This document shows, in pieces, positions 33,450 to 43,267 of a stretch of DNA of 64,000 bases; the first letter of the stretch is position 1, and the number at the start of each line of letters is the position of its first letter. Under the pieces are notes generated by a model that made no database searches, was not told the DNA's origin, and saw only the letters and a program-made list of their open reading frames with translations. The position numbers and the translations under genes are program-made. Source of the DNA: Asterias rubens (taxonomy: Eukaryota > Echinodermata > Asteroidea > Forcipulatida > Asteriidae); contig NC_047072.1 of assembly GCF_902459465.1 (NCBI RefSeq), positions 15,481,776-15,545,775 of the forward strand. Direction: 5' to 3'.

Positions 33450-34240
33450 TTGCAGCATAGACAAGCCCCTGAGGGTACCCCAATTTATGTTCCCTACCTT
33501 TGCTCTCTGATGGAAAGTGTAACGTGGGGGTTGGTCGAGTAAGAGATGCCAATATATATCCCCTACCTTTGCTTTCTGATGTATAGTGTAATATGGGGTT
33601 GGTTGGGTAAGGGACGCCAATTTATGTCCCCTACTATACCAACCTGTATGATAGACTTTGTACATTGAAGCATAGACCAAGCCTCTTAGGGGACGCCAAT
33701 TTATGTCCCCTACCTTAGCTTTCTGATGTATAGTGTAACATGGGGTTGGTTGGGTAAGGGACGCCAATTTATGTCCCCTACTATACCAACCTGTATGATA
33801 GACTTTGTACATTAAAGCATAGACCAAGCCTCTTAGGGGACGCCAATTTATGTCCCCTACCTTTCTTCTCTGATGTATAGTGTAACATTGGGGTTGGTTG
33901 AGTAAGGGACGCCAATTTATGTCCCCTACCATTGCTTTCTGATGTATAGTGTAACATTGGGGTTGGTTGAGTAAGGGACGCCAATTTATGTCCCCTACCT
34001 TTCTTCTCTGATGTATAGTGTAACATTGGGGTTGGTTGAGTAAGGGACGCCAATTTATGTCCCCTACCATTGCTTTCTGATGTATAGTGTAACATTGGGG
34101 TTGGTTGAGTAAGGGACGCCAATTAATGTCCCCTACCTTTGCTCTCTGATGTATAGTGTAACATAGGGTTGGTTGAGTAAGGGACGCCAATTTATGTCCC
34201 CTACCATTGCTTTCTGATGGGGTATTGTGTGTTCATTCAG
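33450..34240. repeat. 69-bp minisatellite, ~10 units, some longer
   Basis: Core GGGACGCCAATTTATGTCCC repeats every 69 bp in the right part (33906, 33975, 34044, 34113). Two longer units to the left include ATACCAACCTGTATGATAGA. Because 69 is a multiple of three, a 264-codon open frame persists on the minus strand; this is a by-product of the period, not a gene. Confidence 0.9.
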
Positions 34241-34695
34241 GTCGGTTGAGTATTAAGGGGAGGCTATTTTATCTTCTTTGCCATGTATGCCTTGACTATA
34301 ATGATGTTGTGTTCAACCTGTTCTGAGTAAGCTTGTATATACATATGGGTGTTCAATAAAAAATTGAGTCATGTAGTGACATTGCCTCATTTTCTCAAAT
34401 AAAGATATTTACTGATTAAATTTAAGAACAATTGTTGAGATTTGTTTATTTTGTGTTTTTCTCAAAGAAGTTCATCATCATCTCAAAAATAAATAGGAAT
34501 CACCACTTTTCTGACAAAAAAATGCATCTTGAGATAGGAACTAATACAAAGAACTAGATTTGGATTTTATACATGAACAAAACAATTCGTTTAACTTTTT
34601 CAATTATTTAAGAGGAAAAAAATTTAATCTACCCATTTCCAATAATGCGAAAATGTTTCCAATACTGTTAATATACTTTGCAGTTTAAAAACGAA
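34241..34695. other. No gene seen
   Basis: AT-rich spacer between the minisatellite and the next MITE. Confidence 0.4.
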
Positions 34696-34699
34696 TTAA

Positions 34700-35076
34700 A
34701 GGCAGTGGACACTATTGGTAATTACTCAAAATAATTATTAAAATAAAACCTTTCTTGGTGACGAGTAATGGGGAGAGGTTGATGGTATAAAACATTGTGA
34801 GAAACGGCTCCCTCTGAAGTGCCATAGTTTTCGAGAAAGAATTAATTTTCTACAAATTTGATTTCGATACCTCAGATTTAGAACTTGAGGTCTCGAAATC
34901 AACCATTAAACGCACATAACTTCATGTGACAAGGGTATTTTTTCTTTCATTAATATCTCGCAACTTCGATGGCCGATTGAGCTCAAATGTACACAGGTTA
35001 GTTATTTTATGCATATGTTGAGATACACCAACTGTGAAGGCTAGTCTTTGATAATTACCAATAGTGTCCACTGCCG
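34700..35076 (-). mobile_element. TTAA-type MITE, complete, reverse orientation
   Basis: TTAA at 34696-34699 and 35077-35080 flank the element. Terminal inverted repeats: AGGCAGTGGACACTATTGGT at the left and ACCAATAGTGTCCACTGCC at the right. Confidence 0.88.
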
Positions 35077-35436
35077 TTAAACCAAATGTAATTGTTCATC
35101 AAGCAGGTCTATTCTGATTTAGTCTCATTTTTTCAATATAGTTTTGTAACGGGGCAGGAAGAGCCAAGGACCAATAATTGATTGTTTTGTTTGTATATCC
35201 TATCTGAATGACTAACAAAAAATGATGCTTCGTGGCACATTATTTTTCAAAACTTGTAAACATGTTTTAGCCCAAGCAGTATCTTTCTCAAAGGGTAGGG
35301 CAAGAAGTATTTCTTTAACTATAAATGAGTTTTAGAAAGATGTGAGACAACTTTTTTTTTAAATCTATTTCCATTCAACTAAATTATATAAAGGTCTTAA
35401 GATTATTAATGAATTACAATCTGTGTCTGTGTCACG

Positions 35437-37835
35437 TCATTCCTTAGAGGACTTCTTAACCCTAACTGCATCTACTACACCAGAAACAGCAGCCCCAGCT
35501 GCTGCACCAGCACCACCAACTACAGCAGTACCTGCAGCTCCTAACCCTGCAGCTCCAACTGACTGCAGAACAGCCACTGTACTTCCTGCTGCAATAGCGC
35601 CACCATTTGCAATTGCTGCAGAAGACATCATGCCTGCTGCAATGGATCCTGCTGCTATTCCACCTGATGTAAATCCTACAGCAGCGAGTGCAATTGGAGC
35701 TGCAGCAACAGCAAGTAATCCGCCAAAAAGTGCTGCTACAAGATGTTTCTTCTTGAATTCTAAAATACAAAACAAAATTAAAAAACTTGTTAAAGACTGT
35801 GGACACTATTGGTAATGGACAAATACCAGGTTCTCACTTGGTGTGTCTCAACATATGCATAACACAACAAACCTGTGAAAATTTGAGTTAAATCCCTCAT
35901 CAGAGTTGCGAGATAATAACGAAAGAAAAAACACCCTTGTCACACGAGGTTGTGTGCTTTCAGATGCTTGATTTCGAGACCTCAAACTCTAATCTGAGGT
36001 CGCGAAATCAAATTTGTGGAAAATTACTTTTTTTCTCTAAAACTACGTTACTTCAGAGGGAGCCGTTTCTCACAATGTTTTATACTATCAACCTCTCCCC
36101 ATTACTCGTTACCAAGAAAGGTTTAATGGTAATAATTATTTTGAGTAATTACCAATAGTGTCCACCGCCTTTAAGATATGGAGTGGGGCTCTTACTGTGC
36201 TTTCTCTTTTACTTTCATTTATAACTAGGCTAGTTTTTAAATGTTATAGGAGCGGCTTTCTTACCAGGATGAATTTATAACTTCTCAAGGATTACATTCA
36301 CCTTGTTTTTAAACAACATGCTTAATATCAGGTTTTTAGAGATTTAAAAAAAAATAGTTTTTTTGGCTGGTTAATAAAATTATAAATGTCAAATTTAAAC
36401 TCAGTTTTTAAGCAAAAAAAAACCCAAAAAACAAAACAAAAACAACAACAAACAAATAAACAAACAAATAAACAAACACCCCCCCAAAAAAAAAAACAAC
36501 AACATACAAACAAACAAACGAACACACAAACAAACACCCCCAAAAACAAAAAACCCACAAACAAACAAACAAACAAACACACAGACAAACAAACAATTAA
36601 ACAAACAAATAAACAAACAAACAAACCAGGTGAAATAATAATCGTTGATTGTGAGAAGACAACTCACTAGTTTTAGAAGCAGCTGGCTTTAATTGGCCTG
36701 AAAACTCCTTAGCAAACTGCTTGACAAAGTTTATTGCCTTCAAATCTGCCTTCAAACTGGTGTCTCTTTGACTGAAATCATCCAGGGATAGCTGTAGGCT
36801 CGACCCATCGTCAAAACTGACCTGTAAAATTACAATTTTTGATAAAGAAAATTATTTTTATTGGGACATCCGCACCAACAAAGATTTTGTTTAGAATAAA
36901 TTATGTTAGTGATGATGGCTCAATTACGTAAGTTTTGCGTAATCTCCACGTGACTCTGGTAGAAAAAACGCACATTTTTTCTGCAATTAGTATACAGCAA
37001 GTGTATGTAATCAAATAACTAAATATGCATCAAAAACAAACTCATCATCAGAGGGATCATTTTCCGCACGTCGCAACAATAGCCGCCCGAATTAACTCCA
37101 ATTTCACTGATGATTTGAAAACCACACTTTTTGACCCTATAGCCCAATCGATTAAAATACTCATCAGGTGTGAAAAAACTGGCAACAAATGTTGGCGAGG
37201 TCGCCAAAAAATGTGTCCATGAGTCAGAGATCAACCTACGTATAATGATTCAAGTGAGTAAAAAAGTGTACAACTACAGCATGCAGAGACCAGACAAAAA
37301 ATAAAGTTTGGTTACAAAAAGTCTGCATCCGGTCACCGTTTTATCTCAGGTCGATTATTTTTCCTTGGGGTTTACCGCGAATGCACATAATTATTGAGCC
37401 GGGCAGTCACTTTGATGTATACAAACAAAATCAAGCCGTGTTCAGGCATGGTGGTTTTTACAATGCTGCTCGGCTCTTACACTCCATTTTGTGTGTTTAA
37501 TTTCCCTTTGTGAAGGTCAACAATTTGCGTTTCAGCAACCAATATAAAGTCCAACATCACCATCTAAAACCATCAAAATAATAGTTCCTTTTTCAGCATG
37601 CATCTTTTTTTCTCCCAACAAAGTATTTTGTAACTCGTGTAAGAACTTTTTAATGAGTTTGATATTCATTTATTTCAATATTTACCTTAATTTTTCTTCC
37701 AGTTCCATCCAAATATGCACTGACAGCCACTATGGCCACGATGAAAATGTGAGAACCATTTTTATTTAGGATTAGACTGCCATTTTTGATAAGAATGAGT
37801 TTGTTTTTAGAATCAAGTTTCAAAATCCACCACAT
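35437..37835 (-). CDS. IFI6/IFI27 (ISG12)-like protein, gene 2, three exons
   Basis: Minus strand. Exon A is 37835-37686 (ATG at 37835, 50 codons, donor GTAAAT), exon B 36821-36668 (donor GTGAGT), exon C 35759-35437 ending in TAA. Phases 0 and 1 join cleanly to give 208 residues. Exon C carries the hydrophobic Ifi-6-16 domain (PF06140): AVGFTSGGIAAGSIAAGMMS, AIANGGAIAAGST, LQSVGAAGLGAAGT, then a short basic tail VRVKKSSKE. Exons A and B give an unrecognised N-terminal half containing IFIVAIVAVSAYLDGTGRK and LKADLKAINFVKQFAKEF. Vertebrate family members are small membrane proteins of mitochondria or nuclear envelope; whether that holds here is unknown. It is the complete member of the pair with 10128-16652. 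Its second intron (0.9 kb) holds a TTAA-type MITE and an AAAC-rich tract instead of a LINE. Confidence 0.82.
35794..36170 (+). mobile_element. TTAA-type MITE, complete, in IFI27-like gene 2 intron
   Basis: TTAA at 35790-35793 and 36171-36174 flank AGACTGTGGACACTATTGGT at the left and ACCAATAGTGTCCACCGCCT at the right. Confidence 0.88.
36415..36625. repeat. (AAAC)n/(AAAT)n low-complexity tract
   Basis: Almost only A and C on the plus strand, mainly CAAA units. It lies in intron 2 of IFI27-like gene 2 about 45 bp past the exon B donor. Confidence 0.85.
36822..37640. other. Intron 1 of IFI27-like gene 2; nothing else recognised
   Basis: No secondary gene or repeat family could be identified. 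Short frames on both strands at 37020-37230 lack splice or domain support. Confidence 0.4.
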
Positions 37836-38187
37836 GGTTGTATTTTATGAAGACACTTTGTGGGAGATAGCCATGCAATGTTGATAATCAAGTATTTTGT
37901 GAGGGGCGTAAAAAATGGAAAAGTTATTAATAACTCAATGGAAAAACCGGGAATCATAGTTATATTTAGAGCGCTAAATTATCAACCCGCCGCGCGCAAG
38001 ATTGTCACGGTGCCATGCAGCCTCGTCCCCAGGGTGTGTCGAGCATGCAATACGTGGTTTACGCCAAACATGAACATGGTTGAAAATAAAGTAAACCTCT
38101 GGGACGAGGTTGAGCTCATAACCGAATGTGTTCAAAATGCAAACTTCTAAAAAGCGCGGATTATTTTTGACTTTGCCCTCGTTAAGT

Positions 38188-38232
38188 CCGGTATTTGCGA
38201 AAAGGTCTATAAGACCTTTTCGCAAATACCGG
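38188..38232. repeat. Perfect 21-bp palindrome
   Basis: CCGGTATTTGCGAAAAGGTC extends by one T, then ATA, then the exact reverse complement. It is an inverted doubling of the end of the adjoining MITE. Confidence 0.85.
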
Positions 38233-38361
38233 GGCGCGCGCGTAAAGCTTGGAATTAGGTGCATTGTGGTCTAGCTGGTATCCAAATTTGATCCATATCT
38301 ATCCCACAATGCACCTCATTCAACAGTCTGCGCTTGCGCATTGGTATTTGCGATAAGGTCT
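38211..38361. mobile_element. ~150-bp MITE, GACCTTWTCGCAAATA ends, copy 1
   Basis: The left end AAGACCTTTTCGCAAATACC and right end GGTATTTGCGATAAGGTCT are inverted repeats. Inner arms AGGTGCATTGTGG and CCACAATGCACCT also pair. Copy 2 is at 62627-62797 in GART intron 13. Confidence 0.75.
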
Positions 38362-38379
38362 ATGAGGCGAGTTCAGTGC

Positions 38380-39840
38380 TAGTCTTGGTGCAAGACGTTT
38401 CTCGTTCCCTTTTCACGCACACCGCGGCCAATTCACCGACAGCGCGCGCACCGACTCACCTGACTTATAGTCCACTCACCGCCCCGGAGAAACGTCTTGG
38501 TCCGTGTGCTGATCGCTCGGGAAATTCCGAGCACATTCCAATCATGCCGTGCTGCGCTAGGCCTGCATAACTCTGACGTAGCAGTATCAGCATAATTTCC
38601 CACAGTCTGGTATCTGTACGTCTTCTGTGCAACGCAACCAGAAACAGCGAGGCTTCCTCGTATGTTAGTTGGAGTGTCGGGATTGTACATTTACGTTCGT
38701 CTTTTAATTTTTGTAAACATGATTGCTGCTGAACGATGGGCGAATTTTAGTTTGCCCTAAAATACGTTTTTGGGGAAGATTGATTTTGAGAATTTTTGTA
38801 AGTGCAATTAATTGAGGGGAATGGAATCTTAAAACGTTATGAACGATGATGTTTTTTAGCAACAGAGCTAACAAAAATAGATCGATGTACACGAACGTGG
38901 GATTTTCTGGCATTTGTAGTCTTAGTCCAAAGGGTGACTTTGTAGGTAAAAATAATTATAGGGTCACAGTGCCTGAAAGTACTTTTTATGCAGAAAAAAA
39001 CTAAACACTACATCCAAAACTTCCGTATCATACTCACACAGCTTGGTCAAAATCAACCAGTGGTCGACCACTATTAAATATCTAAGCCTATGAGTAATTT
39101 GACACAGAAGCCCAGCCACAACACCACGTTGGCATTCGGTTGTGTACTGTGTGCATGTGTACAAGAAGGTACATGTACATATCCTTTGCCCACGCACTTG
39201 GCCACAAGTAGACATGACATTTAATGGAGGACAATTTTGGCGAACGATTGTGATCTCTTCGCCCAAAACTGTGCCGGCCATGCAGGATATCTTTCTTTAT
39301 TTTCGAAATAATGTGCAAATACACCCATACAAGTTACAAGTTCTCTCATCTGCAAATAAAACACTCGACTCCTCGAGTCTTGCCGATGGGGTCAGCAATA
39401 TTGTTATAGTATTTTTTTCATTGACTGACAATTTCTTCCCTCTAACAATCGATCGCAACCGCTGATCTCTAATTAATAATAACATAAAGATCAGTGATCG
39501 CCTTTGCATGCGCAACAAAACGCACATGGTGTGTATTTCCCCGGGTTCCCGCCGTAGCATGATGCAGCGAGGCTTTTTGACTCGACACGTCGGGTGCATG
39601 CAAGTTACCAGGCTGGCCCGCTTGTCTGTTTCCAGTTGTGCGCGTGCGTAGTATTTTGTTGACCCACACGTTGAATATGTATACGAAGGTCACATAACTC
39701 AATCTAGCATACACACGGACCAAGACGTTTCTCCGGGGCGGTGAGTGGACTATAAGTCAGGTGAGTCGGTGCGCGCGCTGTCGGTGAATTGGCCGCGGTG
39801 TGCGTGAAAAGGAAACGAGAAACGTCTTGCACCAAGACTA
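38380..39840. mobile_element. Mutator-like non-autonomous element, 129-bp TIRs
   Basis: TIRs 38380-38508 and 39712-39840 are reverse complements over 129 bp with a single mismatch (TTCCC against TTTCC near 38404). The 9-bp sequence GTTCAGTGC directly flanks both sides (38371-38379, 39841-39849). Long TIRs plus a 9-bp target duplication are characteristic of the Mutator superfamily. The internal 1.2 kb encodes no transposase. Near-identical TIRs and an intact duplication suggest a recent insertion. Confidence 0.85.
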
Positions 39841-40154
39841 GTTCAGTGCGAAACAGCGCCGTCATGAGTTCGGGGAAAAAAGACAGTTTACTTGCGGCGT
39901 GCGGCGGCTTTGCTTGTGCTTTGCCGCGAAATCCCAGCAAGTTCGATTGAAAATATCAATAAGTTCAATTTAATGGTGTTCAGCGATACAACAAGAAACA
40001 GAGACAAACACTGAGATAAAGTGGAGTGCAGGGAAATTAAGGTAGCTTTAGAATGTCGTTGTTTAACAAATATATATTTTAAAAATGGAATAGGAGTCGC
40101 TCGTCCGTCTTTTTATTTTATTACGAATCGTTGGTTGGTGCATGAGAGGTTTGG

Positions 40155-40262
40155 CTTATGAATATGAGTCAACTCGGTCCCAAGTCAACTCGGTCCCAAG
40201 TCAACTCGGTCCCAAGTCAACTCGGTCGTCCCAAGTCAACTCGGTCCCAAGTCAACGCGGTT
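40155..40262 (+). repeat. 16-bp tandem array, plus orientation
   Basis: About six units of AGTCAACTCGGTCCCA, with one spacer GTC and a variant final unit. Confidence 0.9.
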
Positions 40263-41699
40263 GACGGGAAAAACTACTGTTCTTCGGGGTATATCGTAGG
40301 AGGTCCTGTTTATGTTTTCGAGGTGTCCCTAAAATCGTGGCAAATCTTTTACCTCTCTGTGCGCGATGTAAACAGTCCCTAGATAATAATTGTGTGGTTT
40401 TATTTGCCAAGCAAAGAGTCTCCTCTCCCTTGACCAAAACTTAGAAACACGTAAGGCTCCACTGGATATTTGCACTTGTAAATGCAAAAAGTTTGGTAGT
40501 TTAGGCATTTCTACAATACAAGGTACAAAAATATGTCATAATGTTGAGGCCATATAAAAATATTTGCCCACTGAAAAAGTTTCATCAAACACTATTTCAA
40601 TTCACAAATCATGATGATCAAACCATGTGACTGAATATTTTGCTGAGCATTCTGGAAAAAAAAATACAGAGGCTTAAAGAAGCCATGTGCCTTATATCAT
40701 TTTCTAATATTTTTGGAGAATTTGTTTTTTAACCCTCTGATCAATATTTTTATTAATATAAAAATTTAAACGATCAGCTTGTTGATTCAATTATCACTTT
40801 ATTTATACGATTAATCTAAATTTTAAGAGAAAAAAAAAGGGGGAAAAATAAATAAAAATCAGATTTGAAAGCCAATGATTATTCACACTTCTTTTTAAAT
40901 TATTATCTTTTGGTTTTTTTTGCAAATTATCATGGTAACTGAAAAATTTCATAACAAAATATTTTGAATAAAACGAAGACAACTGCTGGCTATAGAGTAA
41001 TACACAGAGTCTCAAAGAACACTTGTAGTCACTGTAGATGTTTCTTCCATGTATGGCTTCACCGGGAAACTATGCTTTCTTGTTTGCCGTGAAAACAGGA
41101 AAAACTCAAAACAAATGGAGCCAGTTGAAGTCATCGAAGATCGGTGTGTAGTGTGAACATTTCAATGTCCATCAAGTTTTAATATATGTTTGCATACTTT
41201 ATATTAACAAAAGAAGGTAACTAGGGCATCGGTTGATATAAGGCATCATTTTTTTTTCCCAATTCTAAGAAAAAGGCATAATAGCGTGAAAACTGGTAAG
41301 GGGAGTATATATATTATAATATTCGTTGCCTTCAATAGCAACCCATTTGTTTCTATATTCAACATTCACTTTTGAAAATTACCGATTGTGTTGGCCAATA
41401 AATTTCAACTAAAAAAAAGATCTTCAAAATGTCTCTTTGCTTTCAACCAGTCTGTATGGCTCTCAACAATTCATTAATTGACACACATTAACAATTGAAT
41501 CCTCTTTGAGTTTGATTTCTTTTCAAGTAACTTACATTTAAAAATTAAATAACCAAAATCTACTGATTCAAAAACGAAAACTATTAAGGAAAATAGTGTT
41601 TGGTCGAAAATAAATAACAAATATAATATTGTTCAATTATAACTTGGGTTGCGGTCCCTCCCCGCCCTCCCTCCAGCCCATGCAAGCTTCCCTGCCTTG

Positions 41700-41812
41700 G
41701 GACTGAGTTGTCTTGGGACCGAGTTGACTTGGGACCGAGTTGACTTGGGACCGAGATGACTTGGGACCGAGTTAGCTGGGACCGAGTTGGCTTGGGATCG
41801 AGTTGACCGGTA
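41700..41812 (-). repeat. 16-bp tandem array, inverted orientation
   Basis: About seven units of TTGGGACCGAGTTGAC, the reverse complement of the 40155-40262 unit, with more variation. Confidence 0.9.
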
Positions 41813-41965
41813 CCCGAAGTAGCTGGAGAAGTAGAAGTTAGAAGTAGTCTATTTGACCTCCATGGTTGGTGTATACACAATTCGATGGTAGTTATGCATT
41901 GGTAAAATCGATGGTAAAACAGGTACCACCCTACATACACATCATTAAAACACAGATGGTATTGC

Positions 41966-42060
41966 ACCACACTCCTTGTTTATTGTAGTTTTGTACAGTA
42001 TTGTGTGCACAGTCCACTCCTTGTTTATTGTAGTTTTGTACAGTATTGTGTACACAGTCT
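41966..42060. repeat. 46-bp tandem duplication
   Basis: CACTCCTTGTTTATTGTAGT through TTTTGTACAGTATTGTG and a CACAGTC end, present twice with one substitution. Confidence 0.85.
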
Positions 42061-42897
42061 ACATCATGGGTTACATCATTCTTGTTTATAATATTTAATT
42101 TGAATTGACCCTATAACTTTTGTATAAATAAAATATTGATTTATAAAAATTGAAACTGGCATGACCACCACCAGACCACTTTTTTGTTCAGTGTCACACA
42201 TTCCTGATTAATTTACTGGAAACACAGAACACACATTGTCAATGTCATTGACACAGTCACAGTAACATTCGGAAAAGTGTCCATATTGCGCCATTTTGTC
42301 ATTCGATATTTTCCAAATTCCATCTTATCTCATTTTACTAGCATGACCTATATAGGGAGGTTGATTTTAAAAAGGGAAAGATAGTCAAATTTGCACTTTA
42401 ATCATACATTGTAATATATCACCAGAGGCCTATACATTATTTATGAACATGTCCTCATTGGACTCTGGAGGATGATTTCCAAAAGAGAAAATCAGCCCAA
42501 GTTTTGAATCTGCATCTTCTGTCTTAAATATCCCTCTATCACGATTTGTATATTTTGAACTTGCAGGAAAAATGTGTTTATGCTGCCAGCTGCCCCCACT
42601 TTTCCACTCAGTTTTATCAGTATGAGTATATTAATTATAATAATAATAATGAACAGTTTTGATATAGCGCAAAGTGACAATGAAGTCCAGATACTAATTT
42701 ATTTCATAATGCATGAAAAAGTGATGGCAGGGTACAGAAATGTGTCTAAATCGCAACCCACCCTCTGCAAGACAGCACAAGGCTTTTAGAAGGAGAGTAC
42801 TTTAAAGTAAGACTTATTCTGTCATAGGTTTAAACTGGCTCAGCATTTTGTGGTATTAGTTTAACCTAATATATTTCCTTTGTTTCATGAAGCTGAA

Positions 42898-43185
42898 ATG
42901 GGAGAAAAAGTCCTGGTTCTTGGCAATGGAGGCAGGGAACATACCTTGGCATGGAAGTTGGCGCAGTCAGACACAGTAACTCAAGTCTTTGTTGCCCCTG
43001 GCAATGCTGGCACTCAAGCAGTCCCCAAGGTTTTGAACACAAGTGAGTTTAAATTGATAAATTGATTGATTTTGTTCAACAAGTGTATTGTAACTAATTA
43101 TTTAACCCTCTTGAGGGCATTTGAATATTTTTTGTTGATTTTGGTGCTATATGAATGTGTTCTGATTGATTGATTGATTGGTTGG

Positions 43186-43223
<38 letters not shown>

Positions 43224-43236
43224 TGATTTGATTTGA

Positions 43237-43267
<31 letters not shown>

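Larger units (their letters stand above)
39850..42890. other. Region upstream of GART; no gene seen
   Basis: Contains two inverted-orientation arrays of a 16-bp unit (40155-40262, 41700-41812) and a 46-bp duplication at 41966-42060. Otherwise AT-rich. The GART promoter and any 5' untranslated exon must lie here or further left, but no start site is evident. Confidence 0.45.

Noticed and set aside
33396-34190. 264-codon repetitive open frame on the minus strand
   Set aside because: By-product of the 69-bp minisatellite; no start context, domain or splice support.
33450-34240. CRISPR-like array
   Set aside because: Tandem minisatellite with no unique spacers, in a eukaryotic genome; the same applies to the other arrays.
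36328-36667. Cys/Phe/Val-rich membrane-protein-like frames on the minus strand
   Set aside because: Translation of the AAAC-rich simple sequence.
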